Shown: positions 1-8,952 of the stretch, piece after piece | How the letters are laid out: the number at the start of each line of letters is the position of its first letter | How positions within the stretch are numbered: the first letter of the stretch is position 1 | Assembly: GCF_003987395.1 (NCBI RefSeq) | Contig: NZ_PIPT01000003.1 | Location: 1-64,000, forward strand | Source: Pseudidiomarina aquimaris | GTDB taxonomy: Bacteria > Pseudomonadota > Gammaproteobacteria > Enterobacterales > Alteromonadaceae | Direction: 5' to 3' | DNA: 64,000 bases | Position numbers and translations under genes: made by a program | Notes under the pieces: generated by a model | The model's input: the letters and a program-made list of their open reading frames with translations, nothing else | Told to the model about the DNA's origin: nothing | Database searches by the model: none

Positions 1-8
1 CAAGTTTA

Positions 9-125
9 TGCCTGGCGGCCATAGCGAAGTGGAACCACCTGATCCATTCCGAACTCAGACGTGAAACGCTTCAGCGCCGATGGTAGTGTGGGGCTTCCCC
101 ATGTGAGAGTAGGACACCGCCAGGC
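9..125 (+). rRNA. rrf: 5S ribosomal RNA
   Basis: The stretch opens with TGCCTGGCGGCCATAG and closes with CCGCCAGGC, so the two ends pair as the 5S terminal helix. Between them are the conserved 5S blocks CCGAACTCAGA and GCGCCGATGGTAGTGTGGG. Length is about 117 nt, normal for a gammaproteobacterial 5S. It should be the last gene of an rRNA operon whose 16S and 23S lie left of the window; the first eight bases would be the end of the 23S-5S spacer. The exact ends are estimated from E. coli 5S and may be off by one or two bases. Confidence 0.97.
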
Positions 126-141
126 TTCAATTAAGATGAGA

Positions 142-167
142 CCCCGAGCTAACGCTCGGGGTTTTTT
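142..167 (+). terminator. Intrinsic terminator of the rRNA operon
   Basis: CCCCGAGC (142-149) and GCTCGGGG (154-161) form an 8-bp perfect stem with a TAAC loop, followed directly by six T. It lies 16 bases after the 5S end, as expected for the final rho-independent terminator of a rrn operon. Confidence 0.95.
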
Positions 168-175
168 CGTTTTAG

Positions 176-356
176 GACCGAAAAGCGTTGTTCGCTATTC
201 GCCCGTTCGGCTTCGCCTCACTCTTCGTTGTTCGATAAACACCAAACCAAAGAGCGTTCTTGGTTTTTGCTTTTCGCTTTAAACGAACAACGAACAGCAA
301 ATAGCAAACATCGCTCTTCGCTCTTGCCTCTTCGTTCTTGGTTTTCGTTTTTCTAA
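176..356. repeat. TTCG/CGAA-rich palindromic spacer
   Basis: The stretch between the rrn terminator and murB is built from short words such as TTCG, TTGTTCG, GCTATTCG and their complements. TTCGTTGTTCG at 224-234 has a perfect inverted copy, CGAACAACGAA, at 284-294. CGTTCTTGGTTTT occurs as a direct repeat at 255-267 and 333-345. CAAACCAA (243-250) can pair with TTGGTTT just downstream. I see no credible coding sequence here. It could be a degenerate palindromic intergenic element that folds in RNA or DNA; its function is unknown. Confidence 0.6.
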
Positions 357-392
357 CTCGCCTTTAGTGTACGGCTGGTTTAAAATGCCAAC

Positions 393-1394
393 ATGACAAC
401 GCATCAAAAAGCAATTTCATTAAAACCCTTACATACCTTTCAGTTACCTTACTCCGCATCTGAAGTTATCACCATAACTGAGGCCGGAGAGGTCGCTGAG
501 CTTGTAGGTGACTACCTCGTTCTGGGTGAAGGTAGTAATACAATTTTTACCTGTGACTTCTCGCGCCCTGTTCTGCGCATTGCCATCAACTCAATAAACG
601 TTGAGGAGACCGATGAAGGTTTTCATTTAAGTGTTGGAGCTGGAGTAAATTGGCATCGCTTAGTTCGCGATACACTAGAACAAAACATGCCGGGTCTAGA
701 AAATTTAGCCCTAATACCAGGGAGCGTTGGTGCTGCTCCGGTACAAAATATTGGCGCTTATGGTGTTGAAGTTGGAGAGTTTATTACGAGTGTAACCGCT
801 TGGGATCGCGAACAGCGAGAGTGGCGTGAGTTCAGTCAGCAGCAATGTGAGTTTGCTTATCGGGATAGTGTTTTTAAACGCCATCCCAAAAGGTTTGTTA
901 TTACGAAAGTACAGTTCTTTCTGCCAAAAGATTGGCGGCCGCGTTTAAGTTACGGTGCGTTGGTAGATATCGATAAGCATGCGTCAGCATATGACATCAT
1001 GTCGGCTGTCATTGCGATCCGCAATAGCAAATTGCCAAATCCGACGGAGATGCCCAATGCTGGTAGTTTTTTCAAAAATCCGGAAGTTACACCTACGGCT
1101 TTTAACGCCATCCTGCAGCGTCATCCTGATGTTGCGCATTACCCATTAGCGAATGGCAATATTAAATTAGCCGCAGGATGGTTAATCGATAAATTAGGCT
1201 TAAAGGGATTTAAGTATGGTGGTGCAGCTGTCCATCTGAAACAAGCGCTCGTTTTGGTTAATAACGGTAAAGCAAAGGGTGAAGATGTGGTCGCACTTGC
1301 CCGATATATTCGGCAAAAAGTCGCAGAAGAGTTCGGTGTGCTGTTGGAGGCCGAAGTAAGGTTAATGGACGACAATGGGCTGATCGAGCTATGA
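393..1394 (+). CDS. murB: UDP-N-acetylenolpyruvoylglucosamine reductase MurB
   Basis: This FAD- and NADPH-dependent cytoplasmic enzyme reduces the enolpyruvyl group to give UDP-N-acetylmuramate, the second committed step of peptidoglycan precursor synthesis. The 333 residues match the E. coli-type (type I) enzyme. Visible motifs are the FAD-binding GEGSNT at 45-50, NIGAYGVEV near 115-125, YRDSVFK, and NAGSFFKNP at about 222-230, whose Ser225 is the expected proton donor; a late EAEVR supplies the conserved Glu. No Shine-Dalgarno is visible before the ATG, and a TAAAAT hexamer at 381-386 sits so close that the mRNA could have almost no leader. The stop overlaps the birA start (ATGA). Confidence 0.97.
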   Translation: MTTHQKAISLKPLHTFQLPYSASEVITITEAGEVAELVGDYLVLGEGSNTIFTCDFSRPVLRIAINSINVEETDEGFHLSVGAGVNWHRLVRDTLEQNMPGLENLALIPGSVGAAPVQNIGAYGVEVGEFITSVTAWDREQREWREFSQQQCEFAYRDSVFKRHPKRFVITKVQFFLPKDWRPRLSYGALVDIDKHASAYDIMSAVIAIRNSKLPNPTEMPNAGSFFKNPEVTPTAFNAILQRHPDVAHYPLANGNIKLAAGWLIDKLGLKGFKYGGAAVHLKQALVLVNNGKAKGEDVVALARYIRQKVAEEFGVLLEAEVRLMDDNGLIEL

Positions 1395-2380
1395 GCAAGC
1401 GAAATGATCGTATGATCCGCGTTATTGAATTACTAGCCGATGGAAACTTTCATTCTGGGCAAAGAATTGGCGAAGAAATTGGCGTCTCCCGTACGGCCAT
1501 TAGCCAATATATTAAGGACGTTCAAGCGTTGGGGCTGGATGTCTTTCGTATAACAGGCAAGGGCTATAGATTGGCGCAAGCCATTGAGTTACTCGAGCTA
1601 AACGCGATTGAAGCGGGGGTAGCAACGCCATCGTCAGCACCTATTCATCTTGAACGGATTGTGACGTCTACGAATGACGTTATGCGTGAGCGCTTACAGG
1701 CCGGTGGTGAATTTAAGGCCGGAGAGGTTTTATTGGCTGAAGCTCAGACTGCAGGCCGCGGGCGCCGTGGCAAGCAATGGTATTCTCCTTTTGCAACGAA
1801 CCTTTATCTATCGATGTACTGGCCATTGCGCCAGGGTATGAGCGCCGCTATGGGGCTTAGTATTGTGATCGGCGTTCTGTTAGCTGAGGCCGTGCGTGAA
1901 GCTGGCGTATCAAATGTGACTTTGAAATGGCCTAATGATGTACTTGTAAGCAATAAGAAACTTGCCGGTATACTTATCGATCTTGAAGGCCAAGTGATTG
2001 ATGATGCACATGCCATTATTGGCGTCGGAGTCAACTTGTCGATGCCCGAATGGTTGGCAACGCCGATTGACCAAGCGTGGACGGACCTACAATCTGAACT
2101 GTCAACAAAACTCAATCGTAATGATTGGGTGGCAAGCTTAATCGCTCGGTTACGCACGGGATTGCAGGACTTTGATAGTCAGGGACTTGCGCCTTTTATC
2201 GAGCGCTGGTTGGAGTTTGATGATCTACTCAATAGAAACGTGACTCTGACGATGGGCAATAAAAAAATAAACGGTGTGGCCAAAGGTATTGCTGAAGATG
2301 GCGCACTATGTGTCGAAATCGAGGGTGCAATCAAGCACTTTCATGCTGGCGAGGTAAGTCTGCGTTATGACACCAATTAA
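1391..2380 (+). CDS. birA: Bifunctional biotin-protein ligase / biotin operon repressor BirA
   Basis: BirA activates biotin to biotinyl-AMP and attaches it to the carboxyl carrier protein of acetyl-CoA carboxylase; the holo-form represses biotin synthesis genes. The 329 residues hold an N-terminal winged helix-turn-helix (about 1-65, with GEEIGVSRTAISQYI), the ligase core with GRGRRGKQW at 122-130 and KWPND at 179-183, and a C-terminal SH3-like domain (about 275-325). The helix-turn-helix implies that it is a repressor as well as a ligase. It overlaps murB by 4 bases and coaX by 14, so the three are very likely one transcript. No biotin synthesis gene lies in the window. Confidence 0.96.
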   Translation: MSKRNDRMIRVIELLADGNFHSGQRIGEEIGVSRTAISQYIKDVQALGLDVFRITGKGYRLAQAIELLELNAIEAGVATPSSAPIHLERIVTSTNDVMRERLQAGGEFKAGEVLLAEAQTAGRGRRGKQWYSPFATNLYLSMYWPLRQGMSAAMGLSIVIGVLLAEAVREAGVSNVTLKWPNDVLVSNKKLAGILIDLEGQVIDDAHAIIGVGVNLSMPEWLATPIDQAWTDLQSELSTKLNRNDWVASLIARLRTGLQDFDSQGLAPFIERWLEFDDLLNRNVTLTMGNKKINGVAKGIAEDGALCVEIEGAIKHFHAGEVSLRYDTN

Positions 2381-3101
2381 GCTATTAGTAGATGCGGGCA
2401 ATACGCGAGTTAAGTCAGCGCTTATGGACGCCGAAGGGCACATTGAGCCATGGTTTAATTTGCCGTATGAGGAGCTCGCGGCACAACAACTACCAGAGAC
2501 GGTGACCGAGTGTTGGTTGTCGCTTGTGGGTGGTCCACAGCAGTACCAGCTTCTAGAGCGTTGGTTGTTGGCCAAACTGACGGTGCATCAAGTTCATTCG
2601 GAGGCGCAGGCCTTTGGCGTTAAGAATGCTTATGAAGCACCCACGACCTTGGGTGTTGATCGATGGTTGGCGCTGCTAGGGGCTTATAATGAACAACCCA
2701 AAGCCACTGTCATTATTGATGCGGGTACGGCCATTACCGTCGATTGGGTAACTGCAGAAGGAAAGCATTTAGGTGGTTGGATAGCGCCAGGTGTTGACCT
2801 AATGCAAAGCTCGGTAACCAGTCGCGCGCCGAAGGTTTTTACCCGTCAAGATCAAATGTGGGGTAGAGCCAATCAGCTAGGCGTAAGCACTCCTGACGGA
2901 CTGATGGATGGCTGTGTGAATATGTTTGCCGGATTGGTTAGGCAAGCTCTTCATGTGACTGAAGTTGAGCTTGATTGGTTTGATTACCGGCTGTTATTCA
3001 GTGGCGGCTCGACGCCATTATTGCCGCTTGAGTTAAAACGTCGTGGCGAGCAGCGCAGCGAACTTGTGTTACAGGGGCTAGCTCTTTACGCTAATGCATA
3101 A
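2367..3101 (+). CDS. coaX: Type III pantothenate kinase CoaX
   Basis: CoaX phosphorylates pantothenate with ATP in the first step of coenzyme A synthesis. It belongs to the acetate kinase/Hsp70 (ASKHA) fold. Motifs: the phosphate-binding DAGNTRVK at 9-16, GVDRW at 96-100 and IDAGTAITVDW at 117-127 (type III signature), with GGWIAPG shortly after. At 244 residues it is normal for the family. The start lies inside birA (14-base overlap), the usual birA-coaX arrangement. A strong hairpin terminator follows the stop directly. Confidence 0.95.
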   Translation: MTPIKLLVDAGNTRVKSALMDAEGHIEPWFNLPYEELAAQQLPETVTECWLSLVGGPQQYQLLERWLLAKLTVHQVHSEAQAFGVKNAYEAPTTLGVDRWLALLGAYNEQPKATVIIDAGTAITVDWVTAEGKHLGGWIAPGVDLMQSSVTSRAPKVFTRQDQMWGRANQLGVSTPDGLMDGCVNMFAGLVRQALHVTEVELDWFDYRLLFSGGSTPLLPLELKRRGEQRSELVLQGLALYANA

Positions 3102-3102
3102 A

Positions 3103-3137
3103 AAAAACGCGTCACAGTGCTGCTGTGACGCGTTTTT
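3103..3137. terminator. Bidirectional terminator between coaX and nspC
   Basis: AAAAACGCGTCACAG (3103-3117) and CTGTGACGCGTTTTT (3123-3137) form a 15-bp perfect stem with a TGCTG loop. The A-run on one side and the T-run on the other let it act for both convergent genes. Confidence 0.93.
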
Positions 3138-3159
3138 CGTTGTGTCGTTTAAGCTTCAC

Positions 3160-4299
3160 TTATGACAAGCGGTTACGGAAATCCTCATAAGTAAATGACC
3201 GCACTAAATCAAATCGACCATCGCGTCGCAGGATACCAATCGATGGGTGTTCCACGCCGTTGAAAAAAGTCGTTTTGACCATGGTGTAATGCATCATGTC
3301 TTCAAAAATAATTCGCGACCCCGGTTGCAAGGGCTCGGCGAAACTATACAGCCCAATCACGTCACCGGCCAAACAGGAGTTTCCGCCTAACTTGTAGGTA
3401 TGTGCCAACACTCCTGGCTCTTTCGCATCGGTTATTGTTGGGCGATAGGGCATCTCTAACACGTCTGGCATATGCGCAGTGGCAGAAATATCCAAGATAG
3501 CAATTGGGCCATCGTTTTCGACGATATCGACTACTTCTGCAATCAACGGACCTGTTTGCCATGCAACCGCAGAACCTGGCTCAAGAATAACCTGTAAGTC
3601 ATAGGTTTCGCGTAGGCGTTTTAACTGCGCAATGAGGTGCTCTACGTCATAGCCCTCGCGCGTCATTAAGTGACCGCCACCTAGGTTTAGCCATTTCATC
3701 TTATGCAGTAAGTGACCGAATTTGCTCTCAACTGCTTGGAGGGTGCGCTCTAATGCGTAGGAGTCACACTCGCACAAGTTGTGCACGTGTAAGCCTTCGA
3801 TTCCGCTTAGGTCAGCGTGCTCCAAGTCTTGTGCGCGAATCCCAAGGCGTGAGCCTGGAGCGCTCGGGTCATAGAGCTCCGTCTCCGCTTCTTGATGCTC
3901 AGGATTCACACGTAAGCCAGCTGAAACCCCGGCTGCCGCAACTTGGTCACGGAAGTGTTGCCACTGACTAAGGCTATTGAAAGAAATATGGTTGACGAGG
4001 GGTAAAAGCGCATCAATTTCTTTTGTCTTATAACCTGGCGCATAGGCATGCACTTCACGACCAAATTCGAATGCAGCTAGTTTAGCTTCCCAAACAGAAC
4101 TTGCTGTACAGCCCTTCAGGTATTCACGTACAAGGGGAAACGTGCTCCACATGGAAAAGCCTTTCAGCGCCAAGATAATGTCAGCACCGCTTTCCTGCTG
4201 TACTCGCTGCATCAATTTTAAATTACGCTCCAACAACGCCTCGTTACACACGTAACAAGGCGACGGGATGGCTGCATCTAAATAAGGATTATGCTTCAT
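3160..4299 (-). CDS. nspC: Carboxynorspermidine decarboxylase (CANSDC)
   Basis: This PLP enzyme of the alanine racemase-fold decarboxylase family removes CO2 from carboxynorspermidine (and carboxyspermidine) to give norspermidine (and spermidine). The PLP-binding Lys is in LALKGFSM (Lys46 from the chosen start); EPGSAVAWQTG and KLGGNSCLAGD, the latter with the expected catalytic Cys, follow in the C-terminal half. The open frame extends to a TTG at 4335 inside the upstream gene. I chose the ATG at 4299, which lies 4 bases after that gene's stop and gives 379 residues, close to Vibrio NspC. It is translationally coupled to the dehydrogenase that makes its substrate. SpeD/SpeE are not in this window. 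Confidence 0.93.
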   Translation of the reverse strand: MKHNPYLDAAIPSPCYVCNEALLERNLKLMQRVQQESGADIILALKGFSMWSTFPLVREYLKGCTASSVWEAKLAAFEFGREVHAYAPGYKTKEIDALLPLVNHISFNSLSQWQHFRDQVAAAGVSAGLRVNPEHQEAETELYDPSAPGSRLGIRAQDLEHADLSGIEGLHVHNLCECDSYALERTLQAVESKFGHLLHKMKWLNLGGGHLMTREGYDVEHLIAQLKRLRETYDLQVILEPGSAVAWQTGPLIAEVVDIVENDGPIAILDISATAHMPDVLEMPYRPTITDAKEPGVLAHTYKLGGNSCLAGDVIGLYSFAEPLQPGSRIIFEDMMHYTMVKTTFFNGVEHPSIGILRRDGRFDLVRSFTYEDFRNRLS

Positions 4300-4303
4300 A
4301 AAG

Positions 4304-5503
4304 TTATTGCTTAAATGGAGTGTCGCATTCGACAACTTGCCAAGGTAAACCGTACTGGTTCAAACGCTCCATAAACTCGTCTGGATCAAATTGCTCCATA
4401 TTCCAGACGCCGGACTTCATCCAGTGACCTTGCAGCATCATTGAAGCGCCAATCATCGCTGGAACACCAGTGGTATAGCTGACTGCTTGAGCGCCCACTT
4501 CGGCATTACAAACAGCATGGTCACAGTTGTTGTAGATGAAGATAGTTTTTTCTTTGCCATCTTTCAGACCCGTTACATAAGTACCGATACAGGTCATGCC
4601 GGTATAGCCTTCAGCTAATGAGCCAGGGTTAGGCAACACTGCTTTCAAGAATTCCAATGGCACAACTTTTTGGCCTTGGAATTCAATAGGCTCGATGGAC
4701 GTCATGCCAACGTTCTCAAGAACCCGCAAGTGCGTCAGGTACTGGTCACCAAAGGTCATCCAGAAGCGCGCGCGCTTGAGCGTTGGGAAGTGCTTCACCA
4801 ACGATTCAAGTTCCTCATGGAATAATAAATAAGATGGGCGGACACCGACGTTGGGATAGTCGAGATCTTCACGAACACTGATTGGATCGGTTTCGTGCCA
4901 TTCACCGTTTTCCCAGTACTTGCCGCGTTGTGTAATCTCGCGGATATTAATTTCTGGGTTGAAGTTGGTAGCAAAGGCTTGACCATGATCGCCGCCGTTA
5001 CAATCAACGATATCTAGGTAATGAATCTCATCGAAATAGTGTTTGGCCGCATAGGCGGTGAAAACATTGGTTACGCCCGGGTCAAAGCCTGCGCCCAAGA
5101 GTGCCATGATGCCTTTTTCTTTAAAGCGCTCGTGATACGCCCACTGCCAAGAATACTCAAACTTCGCTTCGTCTTTAGGCTCATAGTTCGCCGTATCAAG
5201 ATAGTGCACACCTGTCTCTAAACAAGCGTCCATAATTGGCAAATCTTGGTACGGTAGGGCAACGTTAATTACTAACGCAGGTTCAACCTTGCGAATCAAT
5301 TCAGCAACTTCACTGGCTTGATCAGCGTCGACCTGATAAACCCCAACAACACGATCTTTGCCCGCTTCTTCTTGCAGTTTTTCGCACTTCGATAGGGTGC
5401 GGCTGGCAAGGTGAATTTCTGAAAAGTATTCAGGCAACATTGCGCATTTTTTTACCACAACACCAGCAACACCGCCGGCACCAATAATTAAGACTCGAGA
5501 CAT
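4304..5503 (-). CDS. Carboxynorspermidine dehydrogenase (saccharopine dehydrogenase family)
   Basis: The product is expected to condense diaminopropane or putrescine with aspartate semialdehyde and reduce the imine with NADPH, forming carboxynorspermidine or carboxyspermidine. The 399 residues start with a Rossmann nucleotide-binding motif, IGAGGVAGVVV, at 7-17, followed by the saccharopine dehydrogenase-like C-terminal domain (LGAGFDPGVTN, YTGMTCIGTYV). Assignment to polyamines rather than lysine rests on the coupling with nspC 4 bases downstream, the known arrangement in Vibrio and relatives. The ATG start at 5503 begins MSRVLIIGAGG, typical for the family. The 104-base gap upstream probably holds the operon promoter, but I could not fix it. 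Confidence 0.92.
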   Translation of the reverse strand: MSRVLIIGAGGVAGVVVKKCAMLPEYFSEIHLASRTLSKCEKLQEEAGKDRVVGVYQVDADQASEVAELIRKVEPALVINVALPYQDLPIMDACLETGVHYLDTANYEPKDEAKFEYSWQWAYHERFKEKGIMALLGAGFDPGVTNVFTAYAAKHYFDEIHYLDIVDCNGGDHGQAFATNFNPEINIREITQRGKYWENGEWHETDPISVREDLDYPNVGVRPSYLLFHEELESLVKHFPTLKRARFWMTFGDQYLTHLRVLENVGMTSIEPIEFQGQKVVPLEFLKAVLPNPGSLAEGYTGMTCIGTYVTGLKDGKEKTIFIYNNCDHAVCNAEVGAQAVSYTTGVPAMIGASMMLQGHWMKSGVWNMEQFDPDEFMERLNQYGLPWQVVECDTPFKQ

Positions 5504-5607
5504 GTATTGACCCTTTTTTCTGATCCATTAACGGGTGACATAAAGGCTGAAAGATAGCATATTTTTGCGAAAACAGCATCCGCATTAGGAGGGCGTGAGG
5601 TAAATTA

Positions 5608-7524
5608 CTAATCGCTTATGCTGAGTAAAAACGCGTGGGCTTCGACGCGCAGCTTTTGCTCTAGTTCGGCGCGGCTAGCGGCCCGGTAAGCTTCGACTAA
5701 CGTGGCTATCGGTGTATTAGGTTGTAGCAGTTCGACAAGTTGACCACTGAGTTTGTCGTGTTGAGCGGCGAGCATCCACCAAGCAAAACGTGCATCGGAG
5801 AAGGGCAAAGCCGCTTGACAAAAACCATCTAAAATCGTGCTGCAAATGTTAAGAATTTCTGCGTGGGCTGATGCGCTCACGTCTACAGGCATGCCATGTA
5901 CCCAGGCTTGCTCGATATGTTGTAAAGAGGCGAGCGCCTGAATGTGCATCTCTGCTTCGGGGGTTAAGCCAAGCCCCCAAATTGCACTCACCGTTCCGCT
6001 AGCGGCATTTTTCTTCAAGCCTCGACGTATTTCTTGCAGCGGCGATTGTTGCCAAAAATTTAGAACTTCTGGGGTGACACCAAAACTGGTGCCAAGGGCA
6101 TCAACAGCACGTTGTTGTGCGTGGCTAATGACAACATCGAGCATCTTGCTACCTATCAAACTCCGACGCTGTGTCTGGGTAACGGCGATTCGCGTTATTC
6201 GCCACCACGTCCATTTCAAGCAAGCAGATTGTTGGCGGTAAAAGCCGAGCGCTTGAGGCAATAAATGCCCTTTTAACCGCCGCTTGCCGGCCATGATGAG
6301 CTCTTGAAGTTCGCTCGCTATCGGGCCTTCAGTAGCGAGCCAGATAACACCGACGACCTCGGCGGTAGAACGAGCGAGTAAAAGGTGCTGTGCTGGGTCA
6401 TCAAGCAAAAGGCGTAAATCATTAGGACTGCTTTGGTAATGTGCCTCAAGTAACAAGGTCATTGTTTGCGATAAATCGTCTTCATCGAGTTCACTGGCGT
6501 GGCAAAACTCAAACTTCAGCTCTTGATGCTTCTGACTTGAATGTTGCGTGGTAGTGTTGGTGCTTAAGAGCAAGGCGTCATTGAGCCATGTTTCACAGCC
6601 ATCCTCTGGTGACCATCGCAGAGGTTCGTGAAGTCGATGCTCGCAAACGTCAAAGTGGCTGTTTAGCCACGCCATAAAGCGTAAGGCAAACCCTTGGCCA
6701 CACCCTTCGTAGCCATCGACTGTTGTTGCTACCGCCCAAACCCGAAATTTCACAAGCAGTTCTTGCAAACAGTGCAAGGGAATTGCCGCAGCCTCGTCTA
6801 TGACCAAGGGTTGGCCATGGTATGATACTTCACGCAACAGCCGATCCCAAGCGCGAAAAGTTGCTGTAGCACCGGCTTCTTTCAGCAAGGTCGTCAGCGC
6901 CGATGGTCGCGGTCCAGTTACTAATATCGGTTGGTGGAACTGTGCCTGCTTTATCGCCAAACCAAGCGTTGTGCTCTTACCCCGGCCTCTATCTGCTAGT
7001 AAAACATGGGTTTTGTTGGGGGCGTCAAGAAGAGCATCAATGACAACTTGCTGGGCCGAACTGGGTCGGTTTGGCAGCGGTGGGCTGTTGGCGAATTGGG
7101 GCGGGCGTTGCTCGATCGCGGTGAGCATTGCGGTCCAGTTATCGGCACTGAGAACACTGGCATTTGCTGCGGCATGCGCGACTAATCGTTGTTGAAAAGG
7201 CGAAGTCTGAACGGGGAGTACCAACCATAAACAGCCGCCGCCATTAACCGTGCCAGCTAATGCAGCGAGAGCGTCAGCATGGATTAAATGCTCGAAGTCG
7301 AGCACGACATGGGTGGTCGTAAGCCCGAGGTAGTCTCGGTACCGATGCATCTTGGCGCCTGTACCAGAGGTATCCGACAGCCACAGCGGTGAGGGGAGTG
7401 CAGCCCCAAGTTGCGCTAAAATTTCATTACGTTGTTGCTGACTTTGCGGCGTAAAAACAAAGACAGCGCGTTGCCGCGCTGTCTTGAATGGAACTAACCA
7501 TTGTTCGAGTCGTTGTTCGAACAT
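5608..7524 (-). CDS. tmcA: tRNA(Met) cytidine acetyltransferase TmcA
   Basis: TmcA uses acetyl-CoA and ATP/GTP to acetylate the wobble cytidine (ac4C34) of elongator tRNA-Met, which prevents misreading of AUA codons. The 638 residues (E. coli 671) contain an N-terminal DUF1726-type region, an RNA-helicase-like ATPase module with Walker A DRGRGKSTT near 176-185 and the Walker B-like DEAAAIPL, then a GNAT acetyltransferase domain (ITRIAVTQTQRRSLIGSKML) and a C-terminal tRNA-binding region. It lies on the same strand as the NSS transporter 9 bases upstream, so they may be co-transcribed, although no functional link is obvious. Confidence 0.93.
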   Translation of the reverse strand: MFEQRLEQWLVPFKTARQRAVFVFTPQSQQQRNEILAQLGAALPSPLWLSDTSGTGAKMHRYRDYLGLTTTHVVLDFEHLIHADALAALAGTVNGGGCLWLVLPVQTSPFQQRLVAHAAANASVLSADNWTAMLTAIEQRPPQFANSPPLPNRPSSAQQVVIDALLDAPNKTHVLLADRGRGKSTTLGLAIKQAQFHQPILVTGPRPSALTTLLKEAGATATFRAWDRLLREVSYHGQPLVIDEAAAIPLHCLQELLVKFRVWAVATTVDGYEGCGQGFALRFMAWLNSHFDVCEHRLHEPLRWSPEDGCETWLNDALLLSTNTTTQHSSQKHQELKFEFCHASELDEDDLSQTMTLLLEAHYQSSPNDLRLLLDDPAQHLLLARSTAEVVGVIWLATEGPIASELQELIMAGKRRLKGHLLPQALGFYRQQSACLKWTWWRITRIAVTQTQRRSLIGSKMLDVVISHAQQRAVDALGTSFGVTPEVLNFWQQSPLQEIRRGLKKNAASGTVSAIWGLGLTPEAEMHIQALASLQHIEQAWVHGMPVDVSASAHAEILNICSTILDGFCQAALPFSDARFAWWMLAAQHDKLSGQLVELLQPNTPIATLVEAYRAASRAELEQKLRVEAHAFLLSISD

Positions 7525-7533
7525 CTTACGCTC

Positions 7534-8952
7534 TTATAAGAATGAGGTCCCAAAGAACTTGGTCGCGACCGTATTGGCAAAGATCACAGCAAGAATCACT
7601 GGAATAAAGGTGCCAATCGAAAAGTCGACGTATTTGTGCAACCAAGACGTTTGGTAATTCGGGTTACCTTCACTCAGTTCAGCGGCAAAGTTACTGCGCT
7701 TCCAGCGGAAGCGAACGAACAAGCAAATCAACAATCCATTAAGCGGAAGTATCGTGTCGTAGAAAACGTCGACGATAATGTCAAAGAGTGACTTGTCTAC
7801 CCCTGCATAATGGGCAACGTTGCTCACCCATGGCAACAGACCGAACGATGTGGCTGCTAGCAAAGTTAATAGAGTGATAGCAAAGCCCATCGCCAGTAAG
7901 GCTTTTTTCCGCGAAACATTATGGCGTTCCATGAACGATGAGGTAGGTACCTCAATAATGGACACTAGCGAGGTAATTGCCGCGACGAATGCGAGTAAAA
8001 AGAAAATTGCTGCGGCGACCGTGGCGAAGCCATAACCAACAATGTCAGAAAGCTGCATGAAAATTTGCGGGAAGAAAGAGAAAATCATCGATACTGATGA
8101 ATCACTTAAACTTTCTGGGTTGGTGTCAGGGTAAATCGCAAAAATCGCTGGAAGGGTCATCAAGCCAGCGGTGAAAGCGACTGCGGTATCGGTAATGGCA
8201 ACCAGTTTACCGGAGGTAACGATGTCATCACTGCGGCGGAAATAGGAGCCGTAGGTGATAAGAATACCCATACCTAATGAGAGTGAAAAGAACGCTTGGG
8301 CGAGTGCGCCGTTAATGACACTGCCGTCAATTTTGCTGAAATCAGGTACTAAGTAAAACTCTACTCCCGCCATGGCGTTATCTAGCGTTAAGACAAAGAT
8401 AACGAGTAATACCAACATCAGAAACAGCGTCGGCATTAAGATTTTAGAGGCGCGCTCGATACCCTTTCTAACTCCACCGACCAATATGAAATTGATGATA
8501 ACCGTAACGGCAACCAAGTAGCCGACAAACGAATAATCATTGACGAACTGGCCGAAATAATCCGGTTGTGCGATCAGATCTAAGTTGCCGGAGAGCGTTT
8601 GGAATAAGTAACCAAAAATCCATACGGTGATGACCATATAAAAAACGGCAATCATAAATGGCGTAATGGTCGCTAACCACCCCGCGATGCGCCAACGTTT
8701 GGTATCCTGACCTAACACTGCATAAGCTTTATAGGGACTATGCTGGGCGCGGCGACCTAAGCCCATTTCTGCTAACATGACTGGCAAGCAGATGAATGCC
8801 ACAAACAACGCGTAGATAATGAGAAAGGCACCGCCGCCGTTTTTGGTTGCAGCAACTGGAAAGCCGACTAAGTTTCCGATACCCACTGCAGAGCCTGCGG
8901 CAGCAAGAATAAAGCCGATTTTCGAGCTAAAGTGCTCGCGAGAAGTACTCAT
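7534..8952 (-). CDS. Sodium-dependent transporter, NSS (SNF) family
   Basis: This is an inner-membrane Na+-coupled symporter of the neurotransmitter:sodium symporter family (LeuT fold), which usually imports amino acids or similar small solutes; the substrate cannot be read from sequence. The first helix carries the sodium/substrate-site signature GSAVGIGNLVGFP, and about eleven to twelve hydrophobic segments follow. The frame opens at an ATG at 9009, but the ATG at 8952 is preferred: it has AAGG 8 bases upstream and gives MSTSREHFSSKIGF, the usual N-terminus (472 residues). It sits directly upstream of tmcA and is divergent from alkB. Confidence 0.9.
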   Translation of the reverse strand: MSTSREHFSSKIGFILAAAGSAVGIGNLVGFPVAATKNGGGAFLIIYALFVAFICLPVMLAEMGLGRRAQHSPYKAYAVLGQDTKRWRIAGWLATITPFMIAVFYMVITVWIFGYLFQTLSGNLDLIAQPDYFGQFVNDYSFVGYLVAVTVIINFILVGGVRKGIERASKILMPTLFLMLVLLVIFVLTLDNAMAGVEFYLVPDFSKIDGSVINGALAQAFFSLSLGMGILITYGSYFRRSDDIVTSGKLVAITDTAVAFTAGLMTLPAIFAIYPDTNPESLSDSSVSMIFSFFPQIFMQLSDIVGYGFATVAAAIFFLLAFVAAITSLVSIIEVPTSSFMERHNVSRKKALLAMGFAITLLTLLAATSFGLLPWVSNVAHYAGVDKSLFDIIVDVFYDTILPLNGLLICLFVRFRWKRSNFAAELSEGNPNYQTSWLHKYVDFSIGTFIPVILAVIFANTVATKFFGTSFL

